Assembly (NCBI RefSeq): GCF_018812025.1
Contig: NC_063065.1
Span: 28,988,240 to 29,052,239 of the forward strand
Source: Megalobrama amblycephala
Lineage: Eukaryota; Chordata; Actinopteri; Cypriniformes; Xenocyprididae
DNA: 64,000 nt
Direction of reading: 5' to 3'
Position numbers and translations under genes: made by a program. The notes below the pieces were generated by a model. The model did no database searches, had not been told where the DNA came from, and saw nothing but the letters and a program-made list of their open reading frames with translations. Below, piece after piece: positions 21,426-33,689 of the stretch (position 1 is the stretch's first letter; every line of letters starts with the position of its first letter).

Positions 21426-24060
21426 GCCACAGGGTCAGTAACAATACATCAACTGGCATGAATGAATGAATGAATGAATGAATGAATGAATGAATGAATG
21501 AATGAATGAATTGAGCCACTGGGACAGTAACAATACATCAACTGTAAATAAAAAAAATAATAAAAATAAATAAATAAATAAAGCAAGCAAACCACAGGCA
21601 CAGTAACAATACATCAACTGGCATGAATGAATGAATGTAAACAAACAAACAAATAAATAAATAAAGCCATGGGGACAGTAACAATACATCAACTGAAAAT
21701 AAATAAATAAAGCAAGCTCCAGGCACAGCAACAATACATCAACTGGCATGAATGAACAAACAAACAAACAAATAAATAGTTAATTTGAGCCACATATACA
21801 ATAACAATACATTAACTGGAATTAATGAACGAATGAACAAGCAAATAAATAATTTGAGCCTCATACAGTAACAATACATCAACTGGAATGAATGAATGAA
21901 TGACTGAATGAATGAATCCACAGGCACAGTAACAATACATCAACTGGCATGAATGAATGTATGTATGTATGAATGAATGAATGAATGAATGAATGAATGA
22001 ATCCACAGGCACAGTAACATTACATCAACTGGCATGAATGAATGTATGAATGAATGAATGAATGAATGAATCCACAGGCACAGTAACAATACATCAACTG
22101 GCATGAATGAATGTATGAATGAATGAATGAATGAATGAATGAATGAATGAATGAATCCACAGGCACAGTAACAATACATCAACTGGCATGAATGAATGTA
22201 TGAATGAATGAATGAATGAATGAATCCACAGGCACAGTAACAATACATCAACTGGCATGAATGAATGTATGTATGTATGAATGAATGAATGAATGAATGA
22301 ATCCTCAGGCACAGTAACATTACATCAACTGGCATGAATGAATGTATGAATGAATGAATGAATGAATCCACAGGCACAGTAACAATACATCAACTGGCAT
22401 GAATGAATGAATGAATGAATGAATGAATCCACAGAATAACAATACATCAACTGGCATGATGAATGATGTATGAATGAATGAATGAATGAATGAATGAATC
22501 CACAGGCACAGTAACATTACATACTGGCATAAATGAATGTATGAATGAATGAATGAATGAATGAATGAATGAATCCAAAGGCACAGTAACAATACATCAA
22601 CTGGCATGAATGAATGAATGAATGAATGAATGAATGAATGAATGAATGAATGAATGAATGAATGAATCAACAGGCACAGTAACAATACATCAACTGAATG
22701 AATGTATGTATGTATGAATTAATGAATGAATGAATGAATGAATGAATGAATGAATCCACAGGCACAGTAACAATACATCAACTGCAATGAATGAATGAAT
22801 GAATGAATGAATGAATGAATGAATCAAGGCACAGTCAATCAATCAATGAATAGATGCAATGAATGAATGAATGAATGAATGAATGAATGAATGAATGAAT
22901 CAACAGGCACAGTCAATACACAACTGGCATGAATGAATGAATGAATGAATGAATCAAGGCACAGTAACAATACATCAACTGCAATGAATGAATGAATGAA
23001 TCAATGAATCAATGAATCCACAGAATAACAATACATCAACTGAATGAATGAATGAATCCACAGGCACAGTAACAATACATCAACTGCAATGAATGAATGA
23101 ATGAATGAATCATCAATCAATCAATCAATCAATCCACAGAATAACAATACATCAACTGAATGAATGAATGAATGAATGAATGAATCACAGGCACAGTAAC
23201 AATACATCAACTGGCAATGAATGAATGAATGAATGAATGAATCAAGGCACAGTAACAATACATCAACTTGAATGAATGAATGAATGAATGAATCCACAGG
23301 CACAGTAACAATACATCAACTGCAATGAATGAATGAATGAATGAATGAATGAATCATCAATCAATCAATCAATCCACAGGCAATAACAATACATCAACTG
23401 AATGAATGAATGAATGATGAATGAATCCAAGGCACAGTAACAATACATCAACTGGCATGAATGAATGCATGAATGAATGAATGAATGAATGAATGAATCC
23501 ACAGGCACAGTAACAATACATCAACTGCGATGAATGAATGAATGAATGAATGAATCAAGGCACAGTACATCAACTGCAATGAATGAATGAATGAATGAAT
23601 GAATGAATGAATGAATGAATGAATGAATGAATGAATGAATCAATCAATCAATCAATCAATCAATCCACAGGCACAGTAACAATACATCAACTGCAATGAA
23701 TGAACGAATGAATGAATGAATCCACAGGCACAGTAACAATACATCAACTGGCATGAATGAATGCATGAATGAATGAATGAATGAATCCACAGGCACAGTA
23801 ACAATACATCAACTTGCATGAATGAATGAATGAATTAATGAATGGATGAATGAATTGAGCCTTTGGAACAATAACAATACATCAACTGGAATGAATGAAT
23901 GAATGAATGAATGAACAAACAAACAAACGAACACAAACAAATAATTTAAGCCATGGACACAGTAAAAATACATAAACTAGAATGAATGAATGAATGAATG
24001 AATGAATGAATAAATAAATACATTTCTTTGAGCCTCAGGGACAATAACAATTCATCAACT
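21051..24060 (+). repeat. Compound minisatellite: constant core plus variable tetranucleotide tail
   Basis: About 40 units. Each has a core of roughly 30 bp (CACAGGCACAGTAACAATAC, then ATCAACTGGCAT) followed by a variable run of a tetranucleotide. Most tails are (GAAT)n. Units at the left edge have (AAAT)n, one has (ATAG)n at 21353-21425, and some have (AATC)n or (AAAC)n. One core is inverted at about 21228-21258. Minus-strand frames of Ile-His-Ser-Phe repeats (for example 21940-22377) are translations of the array and are not genes. Confidence 0.93.
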
Positions 24061-25740
24061 TTAAAAAACGCCAAATACTGAATCATAATACATTATTTTT
24101 GACTTTTAGACGTCATTAACTGTAAATGCATTCTATATTTGTTGTACATTAATTATTTTTTTTCTTCTGATATTTCAGAAATTCCCCAACTAAAATAATA
24201 TAATAATATTTAGGTGTTTACTTGCGAGTTAAAATGTTCCATCAGTTCCTCATATACTGTATGTGTAATTATAGGGCAATGTTAAATATCATGTTCAAAT
24301 TTATATTTTTATTTATATTTATAAATATTAACAGGGCTTTTATATAAACAGCAAGCTGTCATTTTTTGCCAGTGCTTTTCCCACAGTGATGTACAGTATT
24401 CTTACTATGGTATCAGTACCTTTATCTTTATCTTTTTTTCTTTTTTTTTTTGATGATAAAGCAGTTACTGTTATGAACAATCCTTCAAATTATATATTTT
24501 TGTGTTGAATAAGTGACAGTTTTGTCTAATATGTTTTTAATTCTTTTAATTTTATATCCACAAAAACATATCAAAAAGTCATGTCAAAAAGTTCCTCATT
24601 AGGGCCTCAATTCAACCTATATTGAAATTGTTCTCCTCCTTGAAGTGCAAAAGCGAACATTCTCCCTTCAGATTCTGTCAACTTAGAAATGTTTTAATTA
24701 GTGACTCGTGGTGATGAGCTGATGCTTGACATCTCGTCTCAATTCAAAATGTCCAGCTCTAGCAGAAAATCAGTTTTGATGATGCAGAACCAAGACTTAT
24801 GAACCCCCTCATTTCTCCTTCAGGCCATTGCTAACCATCACTTTGTATCATAGCGTTCGCATCGGCTTCCTTGTGCAAATATTTGAGTCTGTCTCCAAAG
24901 CCTTGATCAGGCCAATCAATTCCTGTGATATTACACTGACTCTCGAGCGCAGCTGAGCTGAACGATCATTTCTATTCCTCTCATGTTATGTTAAAGTACA
25001 TTGAAGTACATTTAATATCTAAAATCCCTGCTGGATCTGTATCTTTCTAATGAGATTCTGATATTTCATAAAGTTTCTCTGAGACTTTCCGCAAGGTAAA
25101 TCTCACCTTTCTTCACTTTAGTTATGAAATACAGCTTCGACAGCGTTTGGACCATATCATATAGCTAAATAATGCTACGAACGGCTTAATTGGGAGAGGC
25201 AAAAATAACAGTGTGTATGTATGGGAATGAAGCCTGTTCAGAAAAAGCCATAATTAGGAGGTTAGGACACGGCCAGCAAATGCATAGCTAATTAGACCGT
25301 TACCATTTCTGAGCAGATCAGCAGCAGGTATAATGGGCACATAAATTCCCATTTATAGGTCATAATCCGTCATTTATTTTCCCAAGCACCCCAATTAAAG
25401 AGGCACAATGTTTCTCTTGGGATTCTCAACATCCCCTGGCCCGCCTGTCGGGACCCCCATTAGTAACTCTTCTGACCCATTGACCACGTGAAACGGGACT
25501 TCAGATCGTAAACGTCAGGAAGCAGCAGGCTGAATGAGGGCGACGCTGGGAAATGTGGGATTCAAATGGGAAACTCGCATTAGGATGGATTCTCATGAAC
25601 TGAATCACGACTCTTAGGATTTTATTTATTTATTTTGCATTGCGATATTATTTTCATGACATTCAAGCCCCCTGCCCCACCCCAAATAAGGGTATATTAT
25701 TTTATGTTGTTAGAAATTTAGATTAATAAATTGTTTTTAC
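24061..25740. other. Non-coding sequence; 24.6-25.6 kb looks non-repetitive
   Basis: AT-rich until about 24600, then mixed unique sequence. The block 25240-25470 holds several homeodomain-type cores (ATAATTAGG, CTAATTAGA, CCAATTAAAG) in evenly mixed sequence. No exon is recognised. Confidence 0.4.
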
Positions 25741-25741
25741 A

Positions 25742-25781
<40 letters not shown>

Positions 25782-25788
25782 CAATGTC

Positions 25789-25870
<82 letters not shown>

Positions 25871-25957
25871 ATGTTTTTCCTTTTTAAAAAAAAAAAAAAA
25901 AAACTTTATTACTGTAATTATTATTATTAATTACTATGGGATTTAAAACTCTCCCCA

Positions 25958-25996
<39 letters not shown>

Positions 25997-26260
25997 GATT
26001 TAATCAATCTATTTATTTTATTTATTTATTTGAGCATCTGACACAATAAAACAAAGTACATCAACTGGCAAAAATTAAGTAAATAAATACATACACAAAC
26101 AAACAAACAAAAAATAAATAAATACATAAATAAAGCCACAGGCACAGTAACAATACACCACATGGCAATAAATAAATAAATAAATAAATAAATGGGCACA
26201 GTAACATTACATCAACAAAGAAAAATATTAAACAATAAAATCAATCGATTTATTTATTTG
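25741..26260. repeat. Microsatellite cluster with cores of the 21-24 kb array
   Basis: (ATT)n at 25742-25775, (ATAG)n at about 25790-25868 and (ATT)n at about 25959-25997. They are followed by two or three degraded copies of the 21-24 kb core: ACATCAACTGGCAAAAAT near 26057, CACAGGCACAGTAACAATAC near 26135, and GGCACAGTAACATTACATCA near 26192. Tails here are (AAAT)n and (AAAC)n. Confidence 0.8.
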
Positions 26261-26510
26261 AGCCTACAAACAAACAATACCAACACTATTCATAATACAG
26301 ACATCATTAACCATAAATGCATACATATTTTGAAACAAATATAGCTTGTTTTTTTGTTTAAAAAACAAGCAAACACATTAGTAAACTTTGTTTAATACTA
26401 TATTACAATAATAAAAATCTATTTAGAAATACTATGGGATTTAAAACTCGAAAGCATAACATGAAAAGAAACATTACAGTAATGTTGGAGGTAGAAATGT
26501 TACAATGCAA

Positions 26511-26545
<35 letters not shown>

Positions 26546-27897
26546 TGTAGATCTTAATTTTCTTTGAGCTAAAAGTTTATTTCTTAATTCTTCAGATTTT
26601 GGGATGAAATATGACCCAGATGTGCTCTTGGCAGGTTTTGTTAGATTTATTTCTTGACCAATATAGTGAAAAGATTGAAGGAATGGCTAAGTGGAAAAAA
26701 AAAAAAAAATGGAATTCCTGAAGCATTTGGCTTTTCACCATTTTTGTTGTAACCTGTGTAGAAAGACAACAAGGCTGTTGGAAGTTTTAATTAACCACTC
26801 AAAAGCACATTCCAGTCATCCATAAAAGTTCTAGAAGAGTGTCAGAGAAGCAAACTTTATAGAGTGCTACAGCATTAAAACCTCAGTGCTTCCATGTGGA
26901 AAAACAGCACTCACAGAGGGCTCAAAGGAAACTTCTGCTCCTTTTGTTTATTTAATGTATGAAGTCTTTCACCTTCATTGAGTCAGACTAGAGATTAAAA
27001 CAGACCTGCTCAGCTTTTCACAATGATGAAACATCAAGGTTGTTCGATTCCTTTCTTTCTCACGTGTAGAGCACAAGCATGAGGGGAAGTGTACATCTGT
27101 GTTGTTTTCTTCATAGTCTGAACTTTGGGTAATTTCTCTTTCTTCTCCATACATAGCCAGTGACAGAATATAATATTCCAGTTTTTTCTTCCAGTCCACG
27201 CCTAATGAAAGGTGTGGGTGCAGTGTGAACTGGCTGTCCTGACCCTGATTCACCTAAAACATGCTCACTGCCATCATTTATTTAAACATCCACACTGCAC
27301 TTAACACCGCAACCAGCAATCCTTTTAAAGCTTGTGCATTATGAGCACAGAATTCGTTCCCTTTTCGGCCTTCACCATCTGTCTGTTCCTGCTAAATGGC
27401 ATCATTTTGAGTAGATGCACCATGTGTTATCAAAAAGCGCTAACACTGAACTAAAATGGATAACAACTCCAAGCTAATGGTCTACATATGCTTTTGCAAA
27501 ACGTTTTTTTTTTCTCCCCGTATGCATATTTTCAAAAAAATATGTATTAATATATATATATATTCATAGTCAGAACACTGTTGTGTTTACATACAAGAGT
27601 TTCACAACATTTCCTTTTGCCAGTGACCAAGACTACCACAGGTTCATCCATTTCATCACACTCCTCCATCTTGTTTAGTTAAAAATCTCTTTAAACAGGA
27701 TCAAAACTTGCAGCTTGACAACTGAAAGCTGGCTCATACGCACAACGTCATTCATCTTGATTCGCGTCTTCTGATTGGTTCTGTGAACTTAGAGGCATTT
27801 GCTGGTGAAGGGAAGTGGCGTTTAAAGGTTTCTACCAATGAGCTGGTATTTCTGAATGGGCTGAAGCTGGTATTTAGCAGGTTTGAAAGGAAAATAT
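26261..27897. other. Non-coding sequence
   Basis: A runs at about 26520-26545 and 26697-26709. Otherwise mixed sequence with short unrecognised frames. Nothing further is supported. Confidence 0.35.
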
Positions 27898-28579
27898 TTA
27901 AAGGTCCCGTTTTTCGTGGTTTTTTGAAGCTTTGATTGTGTTTATAGTGTGCAATATAACATGTGTTCATGTTTCGCGTGTAAAAAAACACAGTATTTTT
28001 CACATAATTTACTTATCTGTATACCGCTGTTTCCACTGTCATAAAAACGGGCTGATGACTTCCTTGTTCTATGAAGTCCCTCCTTCAGAAATACGTAACG
28101 AGTTCTGATTGTGCCAGCGGTTCCTGTGTTGTGATTCGACAGCTCTGAGCGCACCGTGCCCGGAAAGGTCACGCCTCTTACCATAACGTGGAGATGCACG
28201 CGCTCAGTGTTATTGTAAACATGTCTTTAATTTACCCTATCAATTTGAGCCGGAATCAGACCCGGTGATTGAACTGCGGGATGAAAATAACAGCGTTTCG
28301 ACGACATGGCGACAAACACACTCTACAAACGCAACTCTTGTGTATTCCTGTGGGCGGAGGTTAGTCAAAAAACTGTTTTAGTGACGTCATTAAAGAAGGA
28401 AGTAGAGGGATGTAGTCCAAACTGGCCGTTCGATGTAGGCGACTTCTGTTAAATAAAATATCTCGCTTGGCATTGAACTTTGAGCTTTAAAATTTTACAG
28501 ATTTTATTTATACTCTAACAACAACATTACACACTAACTAAAGTTTGAAACATGGGATCACGAAGAACGGGACCTTTAA
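27898..28579 (+). mobile_element. T2/Kolobok-like TTAA MITE, copy D
   Basis: About 0.68 kb between TTAA at 27898-27901 and 28576-28579, with inverted ends AGGTCCCGTTTTTCGTG and CACGAAGAACGGGACC. The right-hand block (AATATCTCGC, TGAACTTTGAGC, ACATTACACACTAACTAAAG) matches the right end of the 45 kb element and, inverted, the element at the window end. No coding frame is supported. Confidence 0.75.
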
Positions 28580-29370
28580 TGAACGTATACTATGTGCGGA
28601 GAGCGTTCGCTTAATATCGTTATCTCCAGGGCTTTACATGAACTTTTTTGCTCACCAGCCACTGTGGCTAGTGATTTTCCAAAGTTACTAGCCAATCAGC
28701 AGTTTCACTGGCCACAATTTTGACATTGATACCATGGGGAAAAACTGCCATATAGATATTTTTAATATTACTCATAATTTGTCATTTAAGCTGTCACTTT
28801 AAGACCTGATGCACTGATCCTTTGTACTGTTACACAAGAGTTTTCTTTCTCAACTGTTTACATTCACTTACAGCATACAGCATAACTGACTGTGTTTATG
28901 TGAATACTCACCAAGACCAGCATTTTGACATTATTTTGTGTGTATTTGACTGTTTACGTGCAAATTGCAGCGAAAAGGAACTCAATTTAGTACTGAGAGG
29001 TGGCTTTATGTGCAAGCACTTTTTTGGTGTGAGCACAAAATCTGCGAGAATGAGTAAAATTAGTCTCAATACAAGCAATCCCACACCCAAATTCAAGCCC
29101 TGGTCAGTATTCATATGGAGCAAATGAAACAAGTGAGTGAGGGGAGGCGGGTTTGTGTGTCAACTCGCTGTCAAAGAAATGAGAGAGCGAGAAAGTGCAG
29201 CTGGTATCGTGTATCTTTCTGCGGAAAATCTCTTTTGACAGAGGAGGTGTTTAGCGGCTTTTGTACAGTATCATGTGGATATATGGTGTGTCTCAGTATA
29301 TCATCTGTATATCTTCATGTATATCACAGACGGATATATGATGATGGTATAGCTCTGATACAGTCCAAAA
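28580..29370. repeat. Probable dispersed repeat, family not named
   Basis: GCCACTGTGGCTAGTGATTT and CTAGCCAATCAGCAGTTTCA at 28660-28710, and GAGAGAGCGAGAAAGTGCAG near 29178, look like parts of a common cyprinid repeat. The frame 29115-29606 (163 codons) starts here and runs into the following known repeat, so it is not accepted as a gene. Confidence 0.3.
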
Positions 29371-30030
29371 GTGTTGGAGCACCGGCTGTTTTTAAAAGAA
29401 GTTTCAGTCTGCTCACCAAGGCTACATGTGTAATTCAAAAATACAGTCACTGTGAAATATTATTACAATTTAAAATAACTGTTTTCTATTTGAATATATT
29501 TCACAAAGTAATTTATTCCTGTGATGCAAAGCTGAATTTTCAGCATCGTTACTCCAGTCTTCAGTGTCACATGATCCTTCAGAAATCAGGATTCAGGATT
29601 CCTTGATGAATAGAAAGTTCAAAAGAACAGCATTTATCTGAAATTGTTGTCTTTTGCAACACTGTAAATGTCTTTACTGCCACTTTTGATTGATTTAATG
29701 CATCCTTGCTGAATAAAAGTATTAATTTCTTTAATTTCTTTTAAAAAAACAACAAAAACAACACCAAACTTTTGAACGGTAGTGTATAATTCTACAGAAG
29801 CTTTGTATTTCAGATAAATGCTGTTCTTTTGAACTTTCTATTCATTAAGGAATCCTGAAAAAAAAAAAAAAGTACACAACTGTTTTCAACATTGAAAATA
29901 ATCATAAATGTTTATTGAGCAGCAAATCAGCATATTAGAATGATTTCTGAAGGATCATGTGACACTGAAGACTGGAGTAACGATGCTGAAAATTCAGCTT
30001 TGCATCACAGGAATAAATTACTTTGTCAAA
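29371..30030. repeat. Two inverted copies of the ACGGTAGTG dispersed repeat
   Basis: The first copy is on the plus strand, ending in CCAAACTTTTGAACGGTAGT at about 29765-29784. The second starts immediately after it on the minus strand. The segment 29517-29588 is an exact reverse complement of 29941-30012 over 72 bases. The frame at 29940-30143 lies inside the second copy. Confidence 0.8.
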
Positions 30031-31899
30031 TATATATATACACAGTATATTGTATATATTTCATATATGTTTTTTATATTTTTATATATATACGCGATCT
30101 TTTAAAAACATTAAAAATCTTAGGAAATAGAAAGCGAAAGTAAAACGTGAGCTTGCATTCAAACGTGGTTTCAATAACCCGCATTTAAAAAAGTGGCTCC
30201 CTGATGCATGCAAATATCTCCCAATATGAAAACTATCTTAGGCTGGGTTGTGTAATTGGAACCATCTCTTAGCTCTGTATCATGCTTATAGAAAAATTTG
30301 TTTTTGAATATTGAGTGAGTACTTTGATTATGGTTGCACTTACTTGACTAAGATAAAACTGTGTTATTCATTTTTATTAATACTGTTTTTATTTCTATGA
30401 TCAATTTGTGGAAAGGAGTTCAGTTAGGAGGTCAAATGTTGTAGAAGCTCATAAATCATGTACAGTAAGGTCTGAAGAGACTCATATGAAATCACACAGA
30501 GAGAAGTCCAGTCAGTTGAGTTTGTGGGAAAACCTTTTGCAGTGCTTGGATATTGTTGTTCTTTTACTGCATATGATAATTCATACTCAGAAAGTAGAAC
30601 TGAACTGACATTCATTACAAGATGATTAAGTTAGAGCATTTCAAATGCAACTGCAGACTATTTTTCTAGTCATGCATTTCATCATTGAGTATTTCATTAA
30701 AAAAACACTATGTAAGAATCTCGTCTAGTTCTCGTAAACTCTACTCGTGTCTCGTCTCGTGAGCTAATGGTCTCGTCACACCCCTAATATATATTATAAT
30801 CTGACTTTCTTTTCAAAACTCTCCAAAAAAACATTGTCATATTCTCGCTTTCCCATAATCACCAAATTTACCGTAAAAGAAACAGGGCCACAGAAAGCGC
30901 CAAGGTTTTTTTTTTTTTCCTCCCCGTCAAACATCAGTCGTTGAGTTGTTTTGAGACACAGTTGCTCTGTCCAACCGTTCACCCAGCTGTGTTGAAACTG
31001 CAGGCCAGCAGCCATGAGAGAACATTGTGTCAGCATGTGGGTGTATTCATTGCACATATCATTGTGACTTTGCTGTTAACTTGCAGATCAGACTTTGTTC
31101 CCACGCAAAAAAGCCCCCTTTCTCGGATAGTTTTTTGTTATTTAGCCACCATTATCTCCTGGGACGGTATTGCATAAATAGCCTCTTTGTATTTGAAAAG
31201 AACAAACACCAGTCTTATTTGAAAGACAGAACGATGAAGACAAGGGCACACAGAACATCAGCCTTCCCCTGGGCATGAAAGAACAGACAAACAGGGTTAG
31301 TTTGCACTGGGTATGAGGCCAGGAATACTAAGGATGTTTTATTTTGAACAACTTGTACAGGTGGGTATTCACAGATGAAGAAAACACGTGAGCAATCTGC
31401 TGGATTGTTTGAATCAAAGACAATTCCCTGTGTAGGAAAAGAACTCCGGTTTCTAAGCCACAAGCCAAACCACCTTTCCGTTACATAAACATGCTAACAC
31501 ACGTACACGCTCATAGCAGATTTCCCTAGTGCTTGGAAATACAATGACGGACCTTTTTTGAATAAGTTCAGGTATGAATAATGCATTGTAGCTAATGAGG
31601 TAGTCGATTAGTTTCTGCATAAATCAATTAATTAGTCAATCGATAGTCCTCTGGACTGCATTATATACTTAAATTTGTGTACTTCACTTCATCCCTGGCT
31701 TGACGTGAATAATTTAGGCCTCCTAAGAGAGGACACAAGCTGCTGGCCCTCTGTTTGGAAAGCTAAGCTAACTGTCACTTTTCCACTTGATCTATGAGTA
31801 GCACTCTCATAGACCAGCCTCCACAGATTTGTGTTTATCTTGTTTGTAATGAAGGGGCTGAACTCCAGTTCCTCTGTCATTGTCGAATATGACCAGACT
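30031..31899. other. Non-coding sequence with small repeat scraps
   Basis: 30720-30788 has the CTCGT-rich scrap TCTCGTCTCGTGAGCTAATG and GTCTCGTCACACCCCTAAT, the end of a common fish element. 31600-31650 holds a similar AGTCGATTAG / TCAATCGATAG scrap. The remainder is mixed and unrecognised. Confidence 0.35.
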
Positions 31900-32690
31900 T
31901 GTCTTTTAGTTCCTCGCCAATTATGTTTATTGTTGTGTAGTGAACAGTGTTTGTTTTATTGTCATATGACAAAAATATCTTTTAGGTTTAGTCAAAATTT
32001 TGTCATGTTATTTTCATTAAACTAAGACTAATTTACTCTGACTAAAATGCCATTAAATGACGTTAGTTGATGAGAAAATCATGCTTCAGTGTGTTGGCAC
32101 AGAAAGAGCATATTATACTTAAATGTCCTAACATGTAATCATTTACCTAGTTTTGTGCAGATACAAGTTGAAAATTGTGTGTGTTATTATCAATGTAAAA
32201 AAAAAAAAAAATCAGTAATTTTGTTGATTAGTTGTGGATTCCAGTAACTTGGTAGCAAAAAATGTTGGGGTTCTTTTTACTCTTCTTGGCATGTGTTTAA
32301 GTGTTTGAGGTGTAGGATAAATTTTCGAGGTGTGTCGGTACTGGAGTCCTGTTGCTTTGCGCAATGCCTAGCCTCCTTTGTTATGCGCTAAAATTGTTTT
32401 GATCTATGTCGGCGGTCAGATTGAAGTCAGCGGCGGTCTCCTTTACGGATCATTTTAATGAACGGCGAATGCCGCGCACACCTCCTGCGCTGAAGAGGGC
32501 GATGCTGGGAATGTCGGCTTAGCGCTTGAAGCCAAACCGCTGGCGCCAACCACATGGGGCGAAAATCTGGTGGAGGCGTGGCAATGGATCTTAACACACC
32601 CATGCCACACTTTTCCCATGGGACCCTTAACTGAACAAAACAAACGTTAATCACCTAAGAGCAGCCGCTGTGTAAACAGCCCACTTAAAA
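31900..32690. other. Probable repeat-derived sequence, unassigned
   Basis: 31960-32070 (AGTCAAAATTTTGTCATGTT, CTAAAATGCCATTAAATG) resembles a common fish repeat. 32320-32640 is CG-containing, with GCGGTCAG and GGCGGTCTCC words and short minus-strand frames without recognisable domains. Neither part has a second copy here. Confidence 0.25.
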
Positions 32691-33689
32691 AATTCTATAA
32701 ATGACTCTATCTGGCCATGGTAGTCATCTACAGTCTGGTTTTCTTTGTTTATTTGTGGACTAGAAAAATCCTTTTTGAATGAGGAGTCAGGACATCTTTG
32801 GACCGATTGGCAGAGCTAGCTTTTAACTGTTTACCGTAATTCACATTCTTATGGTTCTTCCTGTCCAGTGTGGCTTTACCCCCCTAGTGTAATTGTTAGC
32901 ATATATCTGGAATTGAGCCTGAATGGCTGCTTAGGTGTTAATTGGTTTGAGAGACTGCTAATGGGGACAGATTGTAGACCAGGACAGTTGGCTTGCTTTA
33001 TGTTTTCCATAAAAAGCCCAGGAGCTGTCAAAGCCTGTTTGGGTTGACCTGTCCCACATTGTCCATCAGGAGCCTCTAAGCCCCAACCCCCAGTGGGGTG
33101 AACATCCTGTTCATGTTCCTCTGGGATTTGCCTCACTCCACTGATGCAGACCCCAGGCTTACAATTAATTCATAACAGTCCATTCATAAATCACAAAGTA
33201 ATGGCAGCCATGCAACTTTCTCTGAACGTTTCACCAATGAAAGAAAACAGTGGTCCTTGTGTTCTCCAGATTCCTTATGGAAAGGTGTTTTTGTAATATC
33301 TGGAAAATAGAGGACAACTCGGACAATACACAGAATGAACACCTGAAACTATGAGGAAAGTATAGTTTCTCACATGCAACCTTGCTAATGCACACTAACA
33401 CATTCAGGGGTGAACATATGTGAAATACTTGCTCTGAGTTCTGCAGAATTGACTAAACCACTTGATTAAATTTTATATTATAAATAGTAATTATAATAGC
33501 AAATAGTTATATTTTGAACAATTTCAGAAATTCTTGGCTCAGAGTGCAGACCTATTGTTCTCCAGTCTACCATGTAAAGTCTGTCATAGTAGTTTATCAA
33601 AGCATCGCATGACCAATAAATGTGAGCATTCTCGAGTAGATTACTGCTGTGTTCTTGCTCAGACTCTATAGCGGAATTATAACAAATTA
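32691..33689. other. Non-repetitive non-coding sequence
   Basis: Evenly mixed sequence. 32830-33180 is GC-richer and looks like a conserved non-coding candidate. The minus-strand frame 32876-33136 has no recognisable domain. Confidence 0.35.

Noticed and set aside
21298..23303. Minus-strand frames with IHSFIHSF repeats
   Set aside because: Translations of (GAAT)n tails and the minisatellite core.
21051..24060. Possible CRISPR-like array, because a constant core alternates with variable sequence
   Set aside because: The variable parts are simple tetranucleotide runs and the DNA is clearly vertebrate.
29115..29606. 163-codon frame
   Set aside because: Its second half is inside the ACGGTAGTG dispersed repeat, so it cannot be a conserved gene as it stands.
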